Part shown: positions 1 to 7,904 of the stretch, piece by piece | Numbering within the stretch: the stretch's first letter is position 1 | Layout: the number at the start of each line of letters is the position of its first letter | NCBI GenBank assembly: GCA_016839655.1 | Contig: JAEOTW010000161.1 | Location: forward strand, 1 to 44,955 | DNA: 44,955 nucleotides | From: Promethearchaeota archaeon | GTDB lineage: Archaea > Asgardarchaeota > Lokiarchaeia > Sigynarchaeales > SOKP01 | Direction of reading: 5' to 3' | Translations under genes and position numbers: made by a program | The notes under the pieces: generated by a model | The model's input: only the letters and a program-made list of their open reading frames with translations | Told to the model about the DNA's origin: nothing | Database searches by the model: none

Positions 1-2
1 AT

Positions 3-1199
3 GATTTTAAAAAAGTTTTAGATCCTGAACATTATCGTCCATTACATAGACCTGCTGGAAATATAGGGAGTATAATTAAAGCAATAGAGCTTTTAAAGAC
101 TGCTAATAAACCTTTAATCGTTGCTGGTGGGGGTACCATTGCTTCAGAAGCTTTTAATGAGGTAAATAAGTTATCAGAAACATATAATATTCCTGTTGGA
201 ACAACTTTAAGTGGAATAGGAGCAGTTACAACCAATAAAACTTTTGTAGGGGGAAAGTTGACAGCAATAGCATATAGAAAAGCTGCCATTGAAGCAGATG
301 TAATCATCTCTTTGGGATGTAAATGGGACCATACAATTATTTATGGAGCTTCACCGATTTGGAATCAAGATCAAAAATTAATCCAAATTGATATTGACCC
401 AACTGAAATTGGTAAAAATAGACCTGTAAACGTTGCTATTGTTGGAGATGCTAAAGCTGTCATTAATCAACTATTAGAAGAGATGGAAAAGAATCTTCCT
501 AAAGAAAAAGTTACTGAATGGTCTCAATGGAATGAATATTTGCAGGATATAAGGAAAAATGATAAACAGCAGATAGAAAAAATGTTAAAATCTAATAAAT
601 TACCTATGAAACCTCACAGACTTGTATACGAAGTTCTAGATTTTATACCAGATGATACACAATTAGTCATCGATGGGGGAGATATCTTTGTTTTTTCATT
701 GGATTTAATAAGTCTTAAACCGCGCCCCCCAAGAAGTTTTTATCGCTCTATTTCAATGGGCCATTTAGGGATTGGGATTCCATATGCTATTGGAGCACAA
801 ATGGCTAAACCAGATAAACTAGTTATATGTATTACTGGAGATGGTAGCTTCATGTTTAATGTACAGGAATTGGAAACAGCAAAAAGATTAAATCTTCCTA
901 TAGTTATTATAATTGGAAACAATTGTGCGTGGGGTATGATAAAGTCAAATCAAAAACTTAATTTGGATAAAAGATATTGTGATGTTGATTTTCCACCAAT
1001 AGATTATGCAGAAATCGCTCGAGGTTTTGGATGCTATGGAGAAAAAATAAGTAAACCTGAAGATATTAAACCAGCATTGCAACGTGCCATTGATTCAAAA
1101 AAACCAGCAGTCATAGATGTAGATATTGCTTTTGAAACTCCTCCCGCAATGAAATTACTTGGTCTTTATAAAAAAAGTAAAGGATTATTTGGAAAATAA
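3..1199 (+). CDS. Thiamine-diphosphate-dependent enzyme, acetolactate synthase-like (5' partial)
   Basis: The reading frame is open from the first bases of the window, so the gene is truncated at its 5' end; the in-frame TTG at 258 is internal. About 398 residues remain. They cover the central domain of the ThDP-enzyme fold (VAGGGTIASEAF, then SLGCKWDHTI) and the C-terminal cofactor domain. The ThDP/Mg motif is clear: GDGSF followed about 26 residues later by GNNCAWG. GHLGIGIPYAIGAQMA is typical of the acetolactate synthase / oxalyl-CoA decarboxylase / 2-hydroxyacyl-CoA lyase family. The N-terminal domain with the catalytic glutamate is missing, so the reaction cannot be fixed. The SDR gene follows after about 40 bases and is probably co-transcribed, which suggests a carboligation or lyase step linked to a dehydrogenase (inference). 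Confidence 0.85.
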   Translation, partial: DFKKVLDPEHYRPLHRPAGNIGSIIKAIELLKTANKPLIVAGGGTIASEAFNEVNKLSETYNIPVGTTLSGIGAVTTNKTFVGGKLTAIAYRKAAIEADVIISLGCKWDHTIIYGASPIWNQDQKLIQIDIDPTEIGKNRPVNVAIVGDAKAVINQLLEEMEKNLPKEKVTEWSQWNEYLQDIRKNDKQQIEKMLKSNKLPMKPHRLVYEVLDFIPDDTQLVIDGGDIFVFSLDLISLKPRPPRSFYRSISMGHLGIGIPYAIGAQMAKPDKLVICITGDGSFMFNVQELETAKRLNLPIVIIIGNNCAWGMIKSNQKLNLDKRYCDVDFPPIDYAEIARGFGCYGEKISKPEDIKPALQRAIDSKKPAVIDVDIAFETPPAMKLLGLYKKSKGLFGK

Positions 1200-1240
1200 A
1201 TTCAAATTTTTTTAATATCTATTGGAGGTTGATTGATAAA

Positions 1241-2044
1241 ATGAATGAAAATTTTTTGGAAGGAAAAGTTGCTCTAATAACGGGTGCTGGCGGAAGTGGA
1301 TTTGGAAGAGAAATGGCAAAAGCTTTTGCTAGTAAAGGGGCAGATCTAGTTATTAATGATATTAATGATGAAGGTTTAGATCAAACACGAGAAATCATTC
1401 TTAATGATTATGATGTTGAGGTTTTTATAGCTAAAGCGGATATTTCGGATTCTGAGCAGGTAAAAGAAATGGCTGAGAGTGTGCTTGAGAAATTCGACAA
1501 TCTTTTTTTATTAGTTAATAATGCAGGAATTGATGGTGGTTTATATCCCACTTTAAAACAAAAAGAAGTGATGTATGATAAAATTATGGCGATTAATTTA
1601 AAAGGTGCATGGAATGTGACAAAAGCCTTTTATAAACAAATGAGGAGGCAAAAGCATTTTACTCCAATTGTGGGAAAAATAATAAATATTGTCTCTTGTG
1701 CGGGTACAGCAAATGGTGCTAATCCCCAAGTAGGGATTTACAGTGTAAGTAAAGCAGGATTATTAGCATTCACCAGATTATGGGCTCTTGAATTAGGTAA
1801 AAACAATATTACTGTTAACGCTATTTCTCCAGGAGTATTCTTAACACCCATTTATAACAATGATCCCAAACTTATCAGAGATTTTTTGAAAACTAGAGGT
1901 GTAAAATTACCTATTGATAAAATTGGTGAAAGTAAATGGGTCGCTGATGCTGCATTATTCCTAGCTTCACCAGGGGCAGACTATATCACAGGTCAAAATA
2001 TAATCATTGATGGTGGAATGACTATTAGTGTAAATAAATTGTAA
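1241..2044 (+). CDS. SDR-family NAD(P)-dependent oxidoreductase
   Basis: Classical short-chain dehydrogenase/reductase of 267 residues. Visible motifs are a Rossmann glycine motif TGAGGSGFG near the N-terminus, VNNAG, the catalytic serine in NIVSCAG, the YSVSK catalytic Tyr-x-x-x-Lys, the SPG segment and a C-terminal GQNIIIDGG. The start at ATG 1241 is preferred over the in-frame TTG at 1229. The Shine-Dalgarno GGAGG (1224-1228) directly abuts the TTG but lies about 12 bases before the ATG. It follows the ThDP enzyme on the same strand and probably shares its transcript. The substrate cannot be read from sequence. Confidence 0.9.
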   Translation: MNENFLEGKVALITGAGGSGFGREMAKAFASKGADLVINDINDEGLDQTREIILNDYDVEVFIAKADISDSEQVKEMAESVLEKFDNLFLLVNNAGIDGGLYPTLKQKEVMYDKIMAINLKGAWNVTKAFYKQMRRQKHFTPIVGKIINIVSCAGTANGANPQVGIYSVSKAGLLAFTRLWALELGKNNITVNAISPGVFLTPIYNNDPKLIRDFLKTRGVKLPIDKIGESKWVADAALFLASPGADYITGQNIIIDGGMTISVNKL

Positions 2045-2047
2045 TCT

Positions 2048-2073
2048 CATCTAAATTTTTTTAAAAAGAGATG
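2048..2073. terminator. Possible bidirectional hairpin terminator between convergent genes
   Basis: CATCT (2048-2052) and AGATG (2069-2073) form a short stem around an A/T tract with a run of seven T. It lies between the convergent SDR and L15e genes. The stem is weak, and oligo-T tracts alone can terminate archaeal transcription. Confidence 0.3.
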
Positions 2074-2089
2074 ATGAAAAGAAAATAAT

Positions 2090-2674
2090 CTATTTACCAC
2101 GACCTTTATTGGCTCTAATACTTGGTCGGGTTTTTTCAGAACCCCATCCTTTTTTATGCAAACCTCGAGCTCTCTTTCCAGCAGAAGTGAGGCCACGAGT
2201 TACCCTTTTTGTGTGTTGGGATTCAGATATCCAGTTTATTTTTGGATCTGACTTAATAACTGGATGATTAGGATCAACCAATATGGTTTCATAATACCAA
2301 TGTTTCCCATCACCATAAACTTTGTAGCTATTTAAAACCTGCATGTTTGGATACTTTCTTTGAACTCGTTCCTCAGCGATCCATTGAAGGTTCTTCCCAG
2401 TTGTATACTTAGAAACACCCATAGCTCTTGGTTTTCTTCCTCGTTTTGGACGAATCTTATGCATTCCACCTTTTCTTATTCTAGCTCTAACTATTACATA
2501 TCCTTGTTTTGCTTTATAACCCAAAGTTCTAGCACGATGTATATTAGTTGGTTTTTCAACTCTTTGAATTGCTCTACCCTTTCGATATTCAATTCCACGA
2601 TACCAGTGAGGGGTTTTATAATCTTTTTCATGTTTCTCAAAAGTCTCTTTAACATAACTATATCCTGACTTCAA
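2090..2674 (-). CDS. rpl15e: 50S ribosomal protein L15e
   Basis: A 194-residue, highly basic protein. Features recognisable from the archaeal/eukaryotic L15e family include WYRGIEYRKGRAIQRVEKPTN, RARTLGYKAKQGYVIVRARI, RKGGMHKIRPKRGRKP and a basic C-terminal tail. It binds 23S rRNA in the large subunit; bacteria lack it. The start is a TTG at 2674, which fits the usual N-terminus (SGYSYVKETF). No good Shine-Dalgarno is visible. A TATA-like element on the minus strand around 2697-2707 lies about 26 bases upstream, so the mRNA may be essentially leaderless. It is transcribed divergently from the DUF2095-like gene. Confidence 0.95.
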   Translation of the reverse strand: MKSGYSYVKETFEKHEKDYKTPHWYRGIEYRKGRAIQRVEKPTNIHRARTLGYKAKQGYVIVRARIRKGGMHKIRPKRGRKPRAMGVSKYTTGKNLQWIAEERVQRKYPNMQVLNSYKVYGDGKHWYYETILVDPNHPVIKSDPKINWISESQHTKRVTRGLTSAGKRARGLHKKGWGSEKTRPSIRANKGRGK

Positions 2675-2849
2675 CTTTACACTGCACTCTCTTGTTTTAT
2701 TATATCTTCAAAAATTAACAGAAATTAATTAATTTTATTATTTTGTATTATGAGCAAAAATTTTAGGATGTTCCCGAATTATAATAATTAGTAACTGTTT
2801 AATCAATAGTTTCATGAAGAATCAATTATAAAGAAAAGTTATTTTTACT

Positions 2850-3335
2850 ATGAAAAAGAATATTAAAAACGGAAAAGATTCAAAAAAGGTTGAAATTGAA
2901 GAATCAAATGGGTTAAAACTTAATTATGATAAAGATGAAATAAGGAATCATTTTCCTCATTTGATTGAAGAAATTTCAACAAGAAAGAAATCATTAAAAA
3001 TTGAATCAATTGTTATGAATGTAGAACAAGAAAACGAAAAAAAACCTCAAAAATCCAACACTCATTATCCTGATGAATTATACAATCCTGGAGTAATTGA
3101 CTTCTTAAGAAGATGTACAAAAAATGAGGATGCAATTGATATATTAGAATATTTAAAGGAAAGAAAAGAAATTCCTCCTGAAGATTACCATAGATATAAA
3201 AAAACTATTTTACAAGAAGGGGGATTAAAGCAACTCATTGATGAATTTGGTGGTTTAAAAAAGCCAGGATATTATATGAGAAAGTATTATAAAAAAGAGA
3301 TTAATAATCAAGAATTAAATAGTAAGCAAGATTAA
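2850..3335 (+). CDS. DUF2095-like conserved archaeal protein
   Basis: A 161-residue hydrophilic protein with a lysine-rich N-terminus. I recognise the pattern of the archaeal DUF2095 family: an N-terminal FPHLIEEI segment, a central DFLRRCTKNEDAIDILEYL, then a C-terminal region ending in GYYMRKYY. The function of that family is not known to me. A TATA-like AATTATAAA (2824-2832) sits about 20-25 bases before the ATG and no Shine-Dalgarno is visible, so the transcript is probably leaderless. The box C/D candidate starts only 8 bases after the stop codon and could be processed from this gene's 3' UTR. Confidence 0.75.
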   Translation: MKKNIKNGKDSKKVEIEESNGLKLNYDKDEIRNHFPHLIEEISTRKKSLKIESIVMNVEQENEKKPQKSNTHYPDELYNPGVIDFLRRCTKNEDAIDILEYLKERKEIPPEDYHRYKKTILQEGGLKQLIDEFGGLKKPGYYMRKYYKKEINNQELNSKQD

Positions 3336-3342
3336 TATGTAT

Positions 3343-3417
3343 TGACAGATGATGAACTTATGACAAAGCTAGCTACTTGCTCGGTAGCAATGACATTGTC
3401 GCCCCAAACTGATGTCA
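3343..3417 (+). ncRNA. Candidate box C/D guide sRNA
   Basis: A C box ATGATGA (3349-3355) and a D box CTGA (3409-3412) are bracketed by a perfect 5-bp terminal stem, TGACA (3343-3347) with TGTCA (3413-3417). This is the K-turn arrangement of archaeal 2'-O-methylation guide RNAs. A degenerate C' box (ATGACAT, 3390-3396) leaves exactly 12 bases, TGTCGCCCCAAA (3397-3408), before the D box, the usual guide length. The D' box is not clear, and an internal hairpin GCTAC/GTAGC occupies part of the first half. It lies in the gap between convergent genes. The rRNA or tRNA target was not identified. Confidence 0.6.
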
Positions 3418-3428
3418 TATTTAGTGTA

Positions 3429-3680
3429 TTAATCTCCTTCTAATCTGTTTCTAAAACGTATTCCTTTCTCTGTTAGAAAATATTCATCATTATTTTGTTG
3501 GATAAGACCTAAGTCACGTAAGACAGGTATCCTCCCATTTATACAAGAAATTGGTAAACCTGAAAATAATTTTATGGTTTCGTAATTTTTTGCTCCATTA
3601 TTAATGGCAACTATTATTTCAATTCCCATATAACCTAAAAGATTTTTTAAATCCTCGTAAGTTTCTTCTTTCTTAGGCAT
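3429..3680 (-). CDS. Small winged-helix-like protein
   Basis: An 83-residue protein with a predicted helix-turn-helix and wing: AINNGAKNYETIKLFSGLP as helices 1-2, a likely recognition helix in CINGRIPVLRDLGLI, then a hairpin wing ending YFLTEKGIRF. This is the layout of small archaeal MarR/ArsR-like or PadR-like domains, without extra sensor residues. It lies 20 bases downstream of the longin-like gene on the same strand, so the two are probably co-transcribed and may act together. DNA binding is inferred from the fold only; the wing could instead serve protein contacts. Confidence 0.7.
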   Translation of the reverse strand: MPKKEETYEDLKNLLGYMGIEIIVAINNGAKNYETIKLFSGLPISCINGRIPVLRDLGLIQQNNDEYFLTEKGIRFRNRLEGD

Positions 3681-3700
3681 TATGTTTCTATCATTAAATT

Positions 3701-4927
3701 TTATTTTTTGGGAGTTTCTTTTTTTTTAGAATTTCTACTTTTTTTATTTTTTGTTGATTTTTTATTTTCATCTTCATTTGCTTTATATTTATCTGCGATT
3801 ACGGGTTCAGATTCTTTTGGAAGTAATTTTCTCATCCATTCCGGAAAAGCAGTTGTTATTTGCAAATTAGTTTTTAAGACAATATATGTTTCACTATTAT
3901 AGTTCAATTCTTCAATTACATCAAAAATTTTTAAAAAATCAATATTTTCCATTAAAGAGTCCAGAGATTTTTTAGATACTAATTTGGGCAATTTATCTTT
4001 CGATATTAACCCGTTTCTTAGTTCTGAAAGAACATTATATTTTTTTGGATCTGCCATAATTTGATATAATGTGAAAGCATCTTCCTTAATTTCTTCTCTA
4101 GTTTTCTTTTCATATTCACTAAAATATTCCTGTACTTTTGGGAGTAATAATTCAATCAATTCCGGTTTATCATCAATATATTCAATTATACTATCTGGGG
4201 GTATTCTTTCCGCATTTACTTCTTTTACTAAAAGTACATATTTTTCAACTAAGCCTATTTGATTAATAAAGATAAATTGACGTTCATCTAAGATTTCAAT
4301 AATTTCATTAAAATCTTTCTCAGGAAATTTCTCAATAAACCATTCTCTAAGACTTTCCAATAAGATAGGTCCGTCAGATAATTTTTCTAAGGTCATAAAA
4401 ATATGCTTAACGTTCAATAAGATTGCTATTTCTTCTTCTTCAGTTTTCTCTCGTGTGTCTTCAATAATTACCCAGTATAAATTCTCTACCCATGCTTTTA
4501 TTAAAGCTTCATTTTTCCGGATGCTTTCTTGATCTTCTTCATCAAAATTATTTATATCATTTATATAAAAAGCAGTATAAATCTCTTCATTTGATTGTAA
4601 CTGTTCTGAAAATTCTGTACATAAATTTGAGATTTTTTCTTCATCTTCAGTAGGGATTTGCTGGTCAAGAATTGTTGATACCATCAGCATTTCCTTGTTT
4701 CCTCTAGCCCAATCAGAATGAATTTCAAAATAATAATTCAATGATTTAAGATTTTCAAAAGAATGAGTAAAAAAACCTTCACTAAATTGCTGATCCATAA
4801 TATTTGCAATTTTAAGAGATAAGTCTCTTTCTAACATATCTTTTGGGTAAGAATAAAAAACTAATGGACCAATTTTACGATGAAAATATGATAAAGTAAC
4901 GATGGTTTTCAATAAATGGATCTCCAT
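3701..4927 (-). CDS. Longin-like N-terminal domain protein with helical/winged C-terminal region
   Basis: A 408-residue protein. The first ~125 residues (TIVTLSYFHRKIGPLVFYSY onward, then NYYFEIHSDWARGNKEMLMV) have the alternating beta pattern and the K-x-GP-x-x-x-Y signature seen in longin/roadblock-like domains of Asgard proteins. These domains often bind small GTPases. Residues ~170-290 and ~290-365 resemble winged-helix modules (SDGPILLESLREWF; ISKDKLPKLVSKKSLDSLME). The last ~35 residues are a Lys/Glu/Ser-rich tail. It precedes the small winged-helix gene. A role in GTPase scaffolding or regulation is inference; the domain call rests on pattern, not a profile search. Confidence 0.6.
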   Translation of the reverse strand: MEIHLLKTIVTLSYFHRKIGPLVFYSYPKDMLERDLSLKIANIMDQQFSEGFFTHSFENLKSLNYYFEIHSDWARGNKEMLMVSTILDQQIPTEDEEKISNLCTEFSEQLQSNEEIYTAFYINDINNFDEEDQESIRKNEALIKAWVENLYWVIIEDTREKTEEEEIAILLNVKHIFMTLEKLSDGPILLESLREWFIEKFPEKDFNEIIEILDERQFIFINQIGLVEKYVLLVKEVNAERIPPDSIIEYIDDKPELIELLLPKVQEYFSEYEKKTREEIKEDAFTLYQIMADPKKYNVLSELRNGLISKDKLPKLVSKKSLDSLMENIDFLKIFDVIEELNYNSETYIVLKTNLQITTAFPEWMRKLLPKESEPVIADKYKANEDENKKSTKNKKSRNSKKKETPKK

Positions 4928-5070
4928 TAAGATTTAGTTAATAAATTGGAAGAACAGCTTTTTTTTCTCAATAACCTAGAAAAAATTAATATTGAAGATT
5001 ATATATTATTAAAGATAAATAAATTTATCTTAACTCCATATCTAATATCTTAGAGTAATTAATTTTAGCG

Positions 5071-5083
5071 AGAAATATAAAAA
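5071..5083 (+). promoter_or_regulatory. Archaeal promoter (BRE + TATA) for the HAD gene
   Basis: A purine-rich GCGAGAAA precedes TATAAAAA, about 40 bases upstream of the ATG at 5120. That would place the transcription start near 5105. It lies in the 192-base divergent spacer shared with the longin-like gene. Confidence 0.5.
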
Positions 5084-5119
5084 TTTTTAATGAATTTTAG
5101 ATAAAATCAAAATCCAAAA

Positions 5120-5875
5120 ATGAGCCCTATAAGATTAATCGGATTTGACTTGGATGATTGTTTATTTGATTCAACCGGGTTATCTGAAAAAGCGAGAATT
5201 AAAGGCCTTGAAGCAATGATTAAATTGGGGTTAGATATAGATAAAAAGAAAGCTGTTCGAATATTAAAGGAAATAGTGAAAGAATATGGTTCAAATTCGT
5301 CAAAACACTATAATTATTTCATCAGAAGATTGAATCAAATGGAAGATAGTATAAAATTTATCTCCTATAATGATAGTTATAAATTTATATCAGCAGCAGT
5401 AATGGCATATCACGCAGAAAAAGTTAATTCAATAATGCTTTATGATGATGTCGAAGAAAGTTTAAATAAATTGAAGAAACTCTCAATAAAAACCGCTATC
5501 ATAACTGACGGAATCCCAATAAAGCAATATGAGAAGATTTTAAGACTAAATATTGATAAATTAATTGATTTAGTTGTTATATCTGATGAAATTGGTATTA
5601 AAAAACCGAATCCAGAACTTTTCAATTACTGTTTAAAAAAATTTGGAGTTAGTGGTAGAGAGTCAATTTATGTGGGAGACCGTATTGATAAGGATATAAT
5701 TCCCGCTAATTTGAACAATATTTATAGTGTTTATGTACATCGTGGAGGTAAATATAACAATTATAAGGCAGATACTAATATTCAGGGAGCTTCACAGCCA
5801 AATTATGAGATTTCAAATTTAAACGACTTATTTAGTATAATAGAAGAGCTTAACCATAAAGGAAAAATTGAGTAA
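5120..5875 (+). CDS. HAD-superfamily hydrolase
   Basis: A 251-residue phosphatase-type HAD protein. Motif I is FDLDDCLFD (nucleophile Asp10, acid Asp12). Motif II is AIITDG, motif III the lysine of GIKKPNPELF, and motif IV YVGDRIDKDI. The helical cap lies between motifs I and II (C1 type), as in phosphoglycolate phosphatase or pyrimidine 5'-nucleotidase-like enzymes. The substrate is not determinable. It is the first gene of a same-strand run with the nitrilase-like gene (8 bases downstream) and the Rag-like GTPase. Confidence 0.88.
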   Translation: MSPIRLIGFDLDDCLFDSTGLSEKARIKGLEAMIKLGLDIDKKKAVRILKEIVKEYGSNSSKHYNYFIRRLNQMEDSIKFISYNDSYKFISAAVMAYHAEKVNSIMLYDDVEESLNKLKKLSIKTAIITDGIPIKQYEKILRLNIDKLIDLVVISDEIGIKKPNPELFNYCLKKFGVSGRESIYVGDRIDKDIIPANLNNIYSVYVHRGGKYNNYKADTNIQGASQPNYEISNLNDLFSIIEELNHKGKIE

Positions 5876-5883
5876 TATTTAAA

Positions 5884-6702
5884 ATGAGAGTCGCATGTAT
5901 TCAACCTGAACTATTTGAAAATAGAAAAAAATGTTATAATGAAATAGAAAAGATCCTAAATGAATTATTAGAAACACATAATAATTGCGACATCATTTGC
6001 CTTCCAGAAAGATGGGTACCTTATTTTAAAGAAACAAATCAAAATGTTCAAGAACAAAGAGGTAATGATTATTCTTTCATAAAAAAATTGGCTGAAGAAT
6101 ATAGTATCAAATTGATATCTGGTGCAATATGGGAGAAAAGAACTAGGTCTAAAAAACCAGCAATTACATGCTATTTCTTTGATGAAAATGGTGAAGAAAT
6201 AGGAAGACAAGATAAAATTCACTTATATTCTTATGAACGTGAATATTTTGAACCAGGTAAAGAATTACAGTTGTTTAAGTTAAACAATTCTATTTGTTTT
6301 ACAATACTTATTTGTTTTGATATGGTATTTTTTGAAACTCCTAGATTGGCTGTAGAAAATGGAGCTGACCTTTTATTTTCGCCAACTCAAATAAGGGAAG
6401 ATGGAATGTTAAATTGGCAGGTATATTTACAAGCGCGTGCTCTAGAGAACCGAGTACCTATCGTAGCTTGTAACACTTTTGGGTATTATTTAAAAAGAAA
6501 ATTTTTGGGTAATAGTAAAATCATTTCTTTTTATAAAGGTAACGTGTCTCCATCTAAATTAAAAATTATTGAGGCACCAATAGGTAGAAGTGGTTTTATT
6601 TTTGATGAATTAGATTTAAAATTTCCAAAGAAATTAAGAGAAATTAGGTTTAGTGAAAAAATAGATAAAACAAAAATAAGAATTAATATAGTTAATACAT
6701 AA
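5884..6702 (+). CDS. Carbon-nitrogen hydrolase (nitrilase superfamily)
   Basis: A 272-residue protein with the full catalytic triad of the superfamily: Glu42 (CLPERW), Lys111 (GRQDKIHLY) and Cys144 (ILICFDMVF). The length fits a stand-alone amidohydrolase domain. Family members hydrolyse omega-amides, carbamoyl compounds or nitriles; nothing here selects among them. It starts 8 bases after the HAD gene stop, so the two are very likely translated from one mRNA. RALENRVPIVACNTFG is the conserved segment following the active-site cysteine in this family. Confidence 0.88.
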   Translation: MRVACIQPELFENRKKCYNEIEKILNELLETHNNCDIICLPERWVPYFKETNQNVQEQRGNDYSFIKKLAEEYSIKLISGAIWEKRTRSKKPAITCYFFDENGEEIGRQDKIHLYSYEREYFEPGKELQLFKLNNSICFTILICFDMVFFETPRLAVENGADLLFSPTQIREDGMLNWQVYLQARALENRVPIVACNTFGYYLKRKFLGNSKIISFYKGNVSPSKLKIIEAPIGRSGFIFDELDLKFPKKLREIRFSEKIDKTKIRINIVNT

Positions 6703-6730
6703 ATAAATTCACTATTGTCCTATAAATGAT

Positions 6731-7687
6731 ATGAGTGAATCAAAGGAATTTAAAAAAATATTATTTTGTGGTTTGGAGAGTGGTGGAAAAACATCAATTT
6801 TATTAATTTTAGATAAAAAATTTAGTTTGTTAGCTACTGTTAAACCAACTATAAAGGCAAAAAGAACTCTTCATACCAATTCATTATTAGGCACCACTAT
6901 TGTCCGTTGGGATTTAGGTGGTCAAAAAGGTTATAGGAAAATATATTTAGGTGATAAAAGCAAGTATTTTACTGAAATGCAATCAATATTTTACGTTATA
7001 GATATCCAAGCACCTAAAAAATTTGAGGAAGCCTTAATTTTCCTTAAAGATATAATAAATATAACCTCAGAATCGCACCCTGATAATTTTCAACTTCTAA
7101 TTCTACTCCATAAATGCGATCCAGATATTAAAAATAATAAAAATATTATTAATAACATCAAATTCTTAGAAAATGAAATTAAATCTACTATTAAAGATAT
7201 TAAATTTTCTATATTAAAAACTTCGATATTCGATGAACCTACCTTATTGAAAGCTTTCTCTGATGGTGTTTTTTATGCTACTCGCCGATCAGAAATGTTC
7301 CAAACCTTATTAAAAGATTATATGGGCAAGACTTATAATAGCTCTACGCTTCTATTGGATCAGAATTGTTTTATAATCGCCAGCAGAAGTACAAATAAAG
7401 CTTATCAAGAAATTTGTGAGGCCATAGCTCCAAGGTTAACTCAAGCATTAGAGAAATTAGAGGAATGGGACATAAATACAATCGATATTGTAACAGCTGT
7501 AGAATTTCCAGAGAAACACTCAGAATCTCAAAAAGAAGGAATTATTTTTCTAAGAAAATTAGATATTGAAGATATTAGATTATATTTAGTTGCACTTTGT
7601 CTGAATAAGAATGTAAAAATTAAATCCTACGAATATTTACCCTTATTAGCTGAAAATTTAAAAAATTTGTTAGAAAGCTTTGATTAA
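6731..7687 (+). CDS. Rag/Arf-like GTPase with C-terminal roadblock-like domain
   Basis: A 318-residue protein. The GTPase domain (about 1-195) has G1 GLESGGKTS (14-22), a switch I threonine in KPT (40), G3 WDLGGQ (60-65) and G4 HKCD (127-130). The HKxD form of G4 and the Arf-like WDLGGQ are typical of the Rag/Gtr group rather than Rab. The C-terminal ~115 residues alternate strands and helices (STLLLDQNCFIIASRS onward), like the roadblock domain of eukaryotic Rag/Gtr proteins. It follows the nitrilase gene by 28 bases. In eukaryotes Rag GTPases signal nutrient status on lysosomes; the archaeal role is unknown. No prenylation signal or transmembrane segment is present. Confidence 0.8.
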   Translation: MSESKEFKKILFCGLESGGKTSILLILDKKFSLLATVKPTIKAKRTLHTNSLLGTTIVRWDLGGQKGYRKIYLGDKSKYFTEMQSIFYVIDIQAPKKFEEALIFLKDIINITSESHPDNFQLLILLHKCDPDIKNNKNIINNIKFLENEIKSTIKDIKFSILKTSIFDEPTLLKAFSDGVFYATRRSEMFQTLLKDYMGKTYNSSTLLLDQNCFIIASRSTNKAYQEICEAIAPRLTQALEKLEEWDINTIDIVTAVEFPEKHSESQKEGIIFLRKLDIEDIRLYLVALCLNKNVKIKSYEYLPLLAENLKNLLESFD

Positions 7688-7842
7688 TCATAAATTCTAA
7701 TCCGAGATTTACTTCTAGAACTCTGTTTTTCAATCTAGAATAAGATATTCTCCCATATTTTTTGAGAGTTATTGAACCTTTGAGAATTGGGAATTTGGCA
7801 AAAGAAATTTAAAAAGAAAATTTTTAATTTTACTTCCAATCT

Positions 7843-7859
7843 CCCCTCTGGGGGTGGGG
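7843..7859. other. G/C-rich patch upstream of the Orc-like gene
   Basis: CCCC-TCT-GGGGG followed by TGGGG stands out sharply in an AT-rich intergenic region and can form a tight 4-bp hairpin. TTCCA lies just before it (7834-7838). Archaeal origin recognition boxes often have a G-run beside such a core, so initiator binding is possible but unproven. The other ~150 bases of this intergenic region show no gene. Confidence 0.35.
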
Positions 7860-7871
7860 TTTAAATATATA
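7860..7871 (+). promoter_or_regulatory. TATA box for the Orc-like gene
   Basis: TTTAAATATATA lies about 35-45 bases before the ATG at 7905, predicting transcription from about 7892. AAAGGT (7892-7897) would be the Shine-Dalgarno, 7 bases before the ATG. The G-rich patch abuts the box on its upstream side, in the BRE position. Confidence 0.5.
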
Positions 7872-7904
7872 TGTCTGAAATCAATATAAACAAAGGTAAA
7901 AATA

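Noticed and set aside
258..1199. TTG at 258 as start of the first gene
   Set aside because: The frame is open to the window edge and the upstream residues belong to the same ThDP-enzyme central domain.
5038..5052. 15-base identity ATATCTAATATCTTA shared with 30644-30658
   Set aside because: In such AT-rich intergenic DNA a match of this length is expected by chance, and the positions relative to starts differ.
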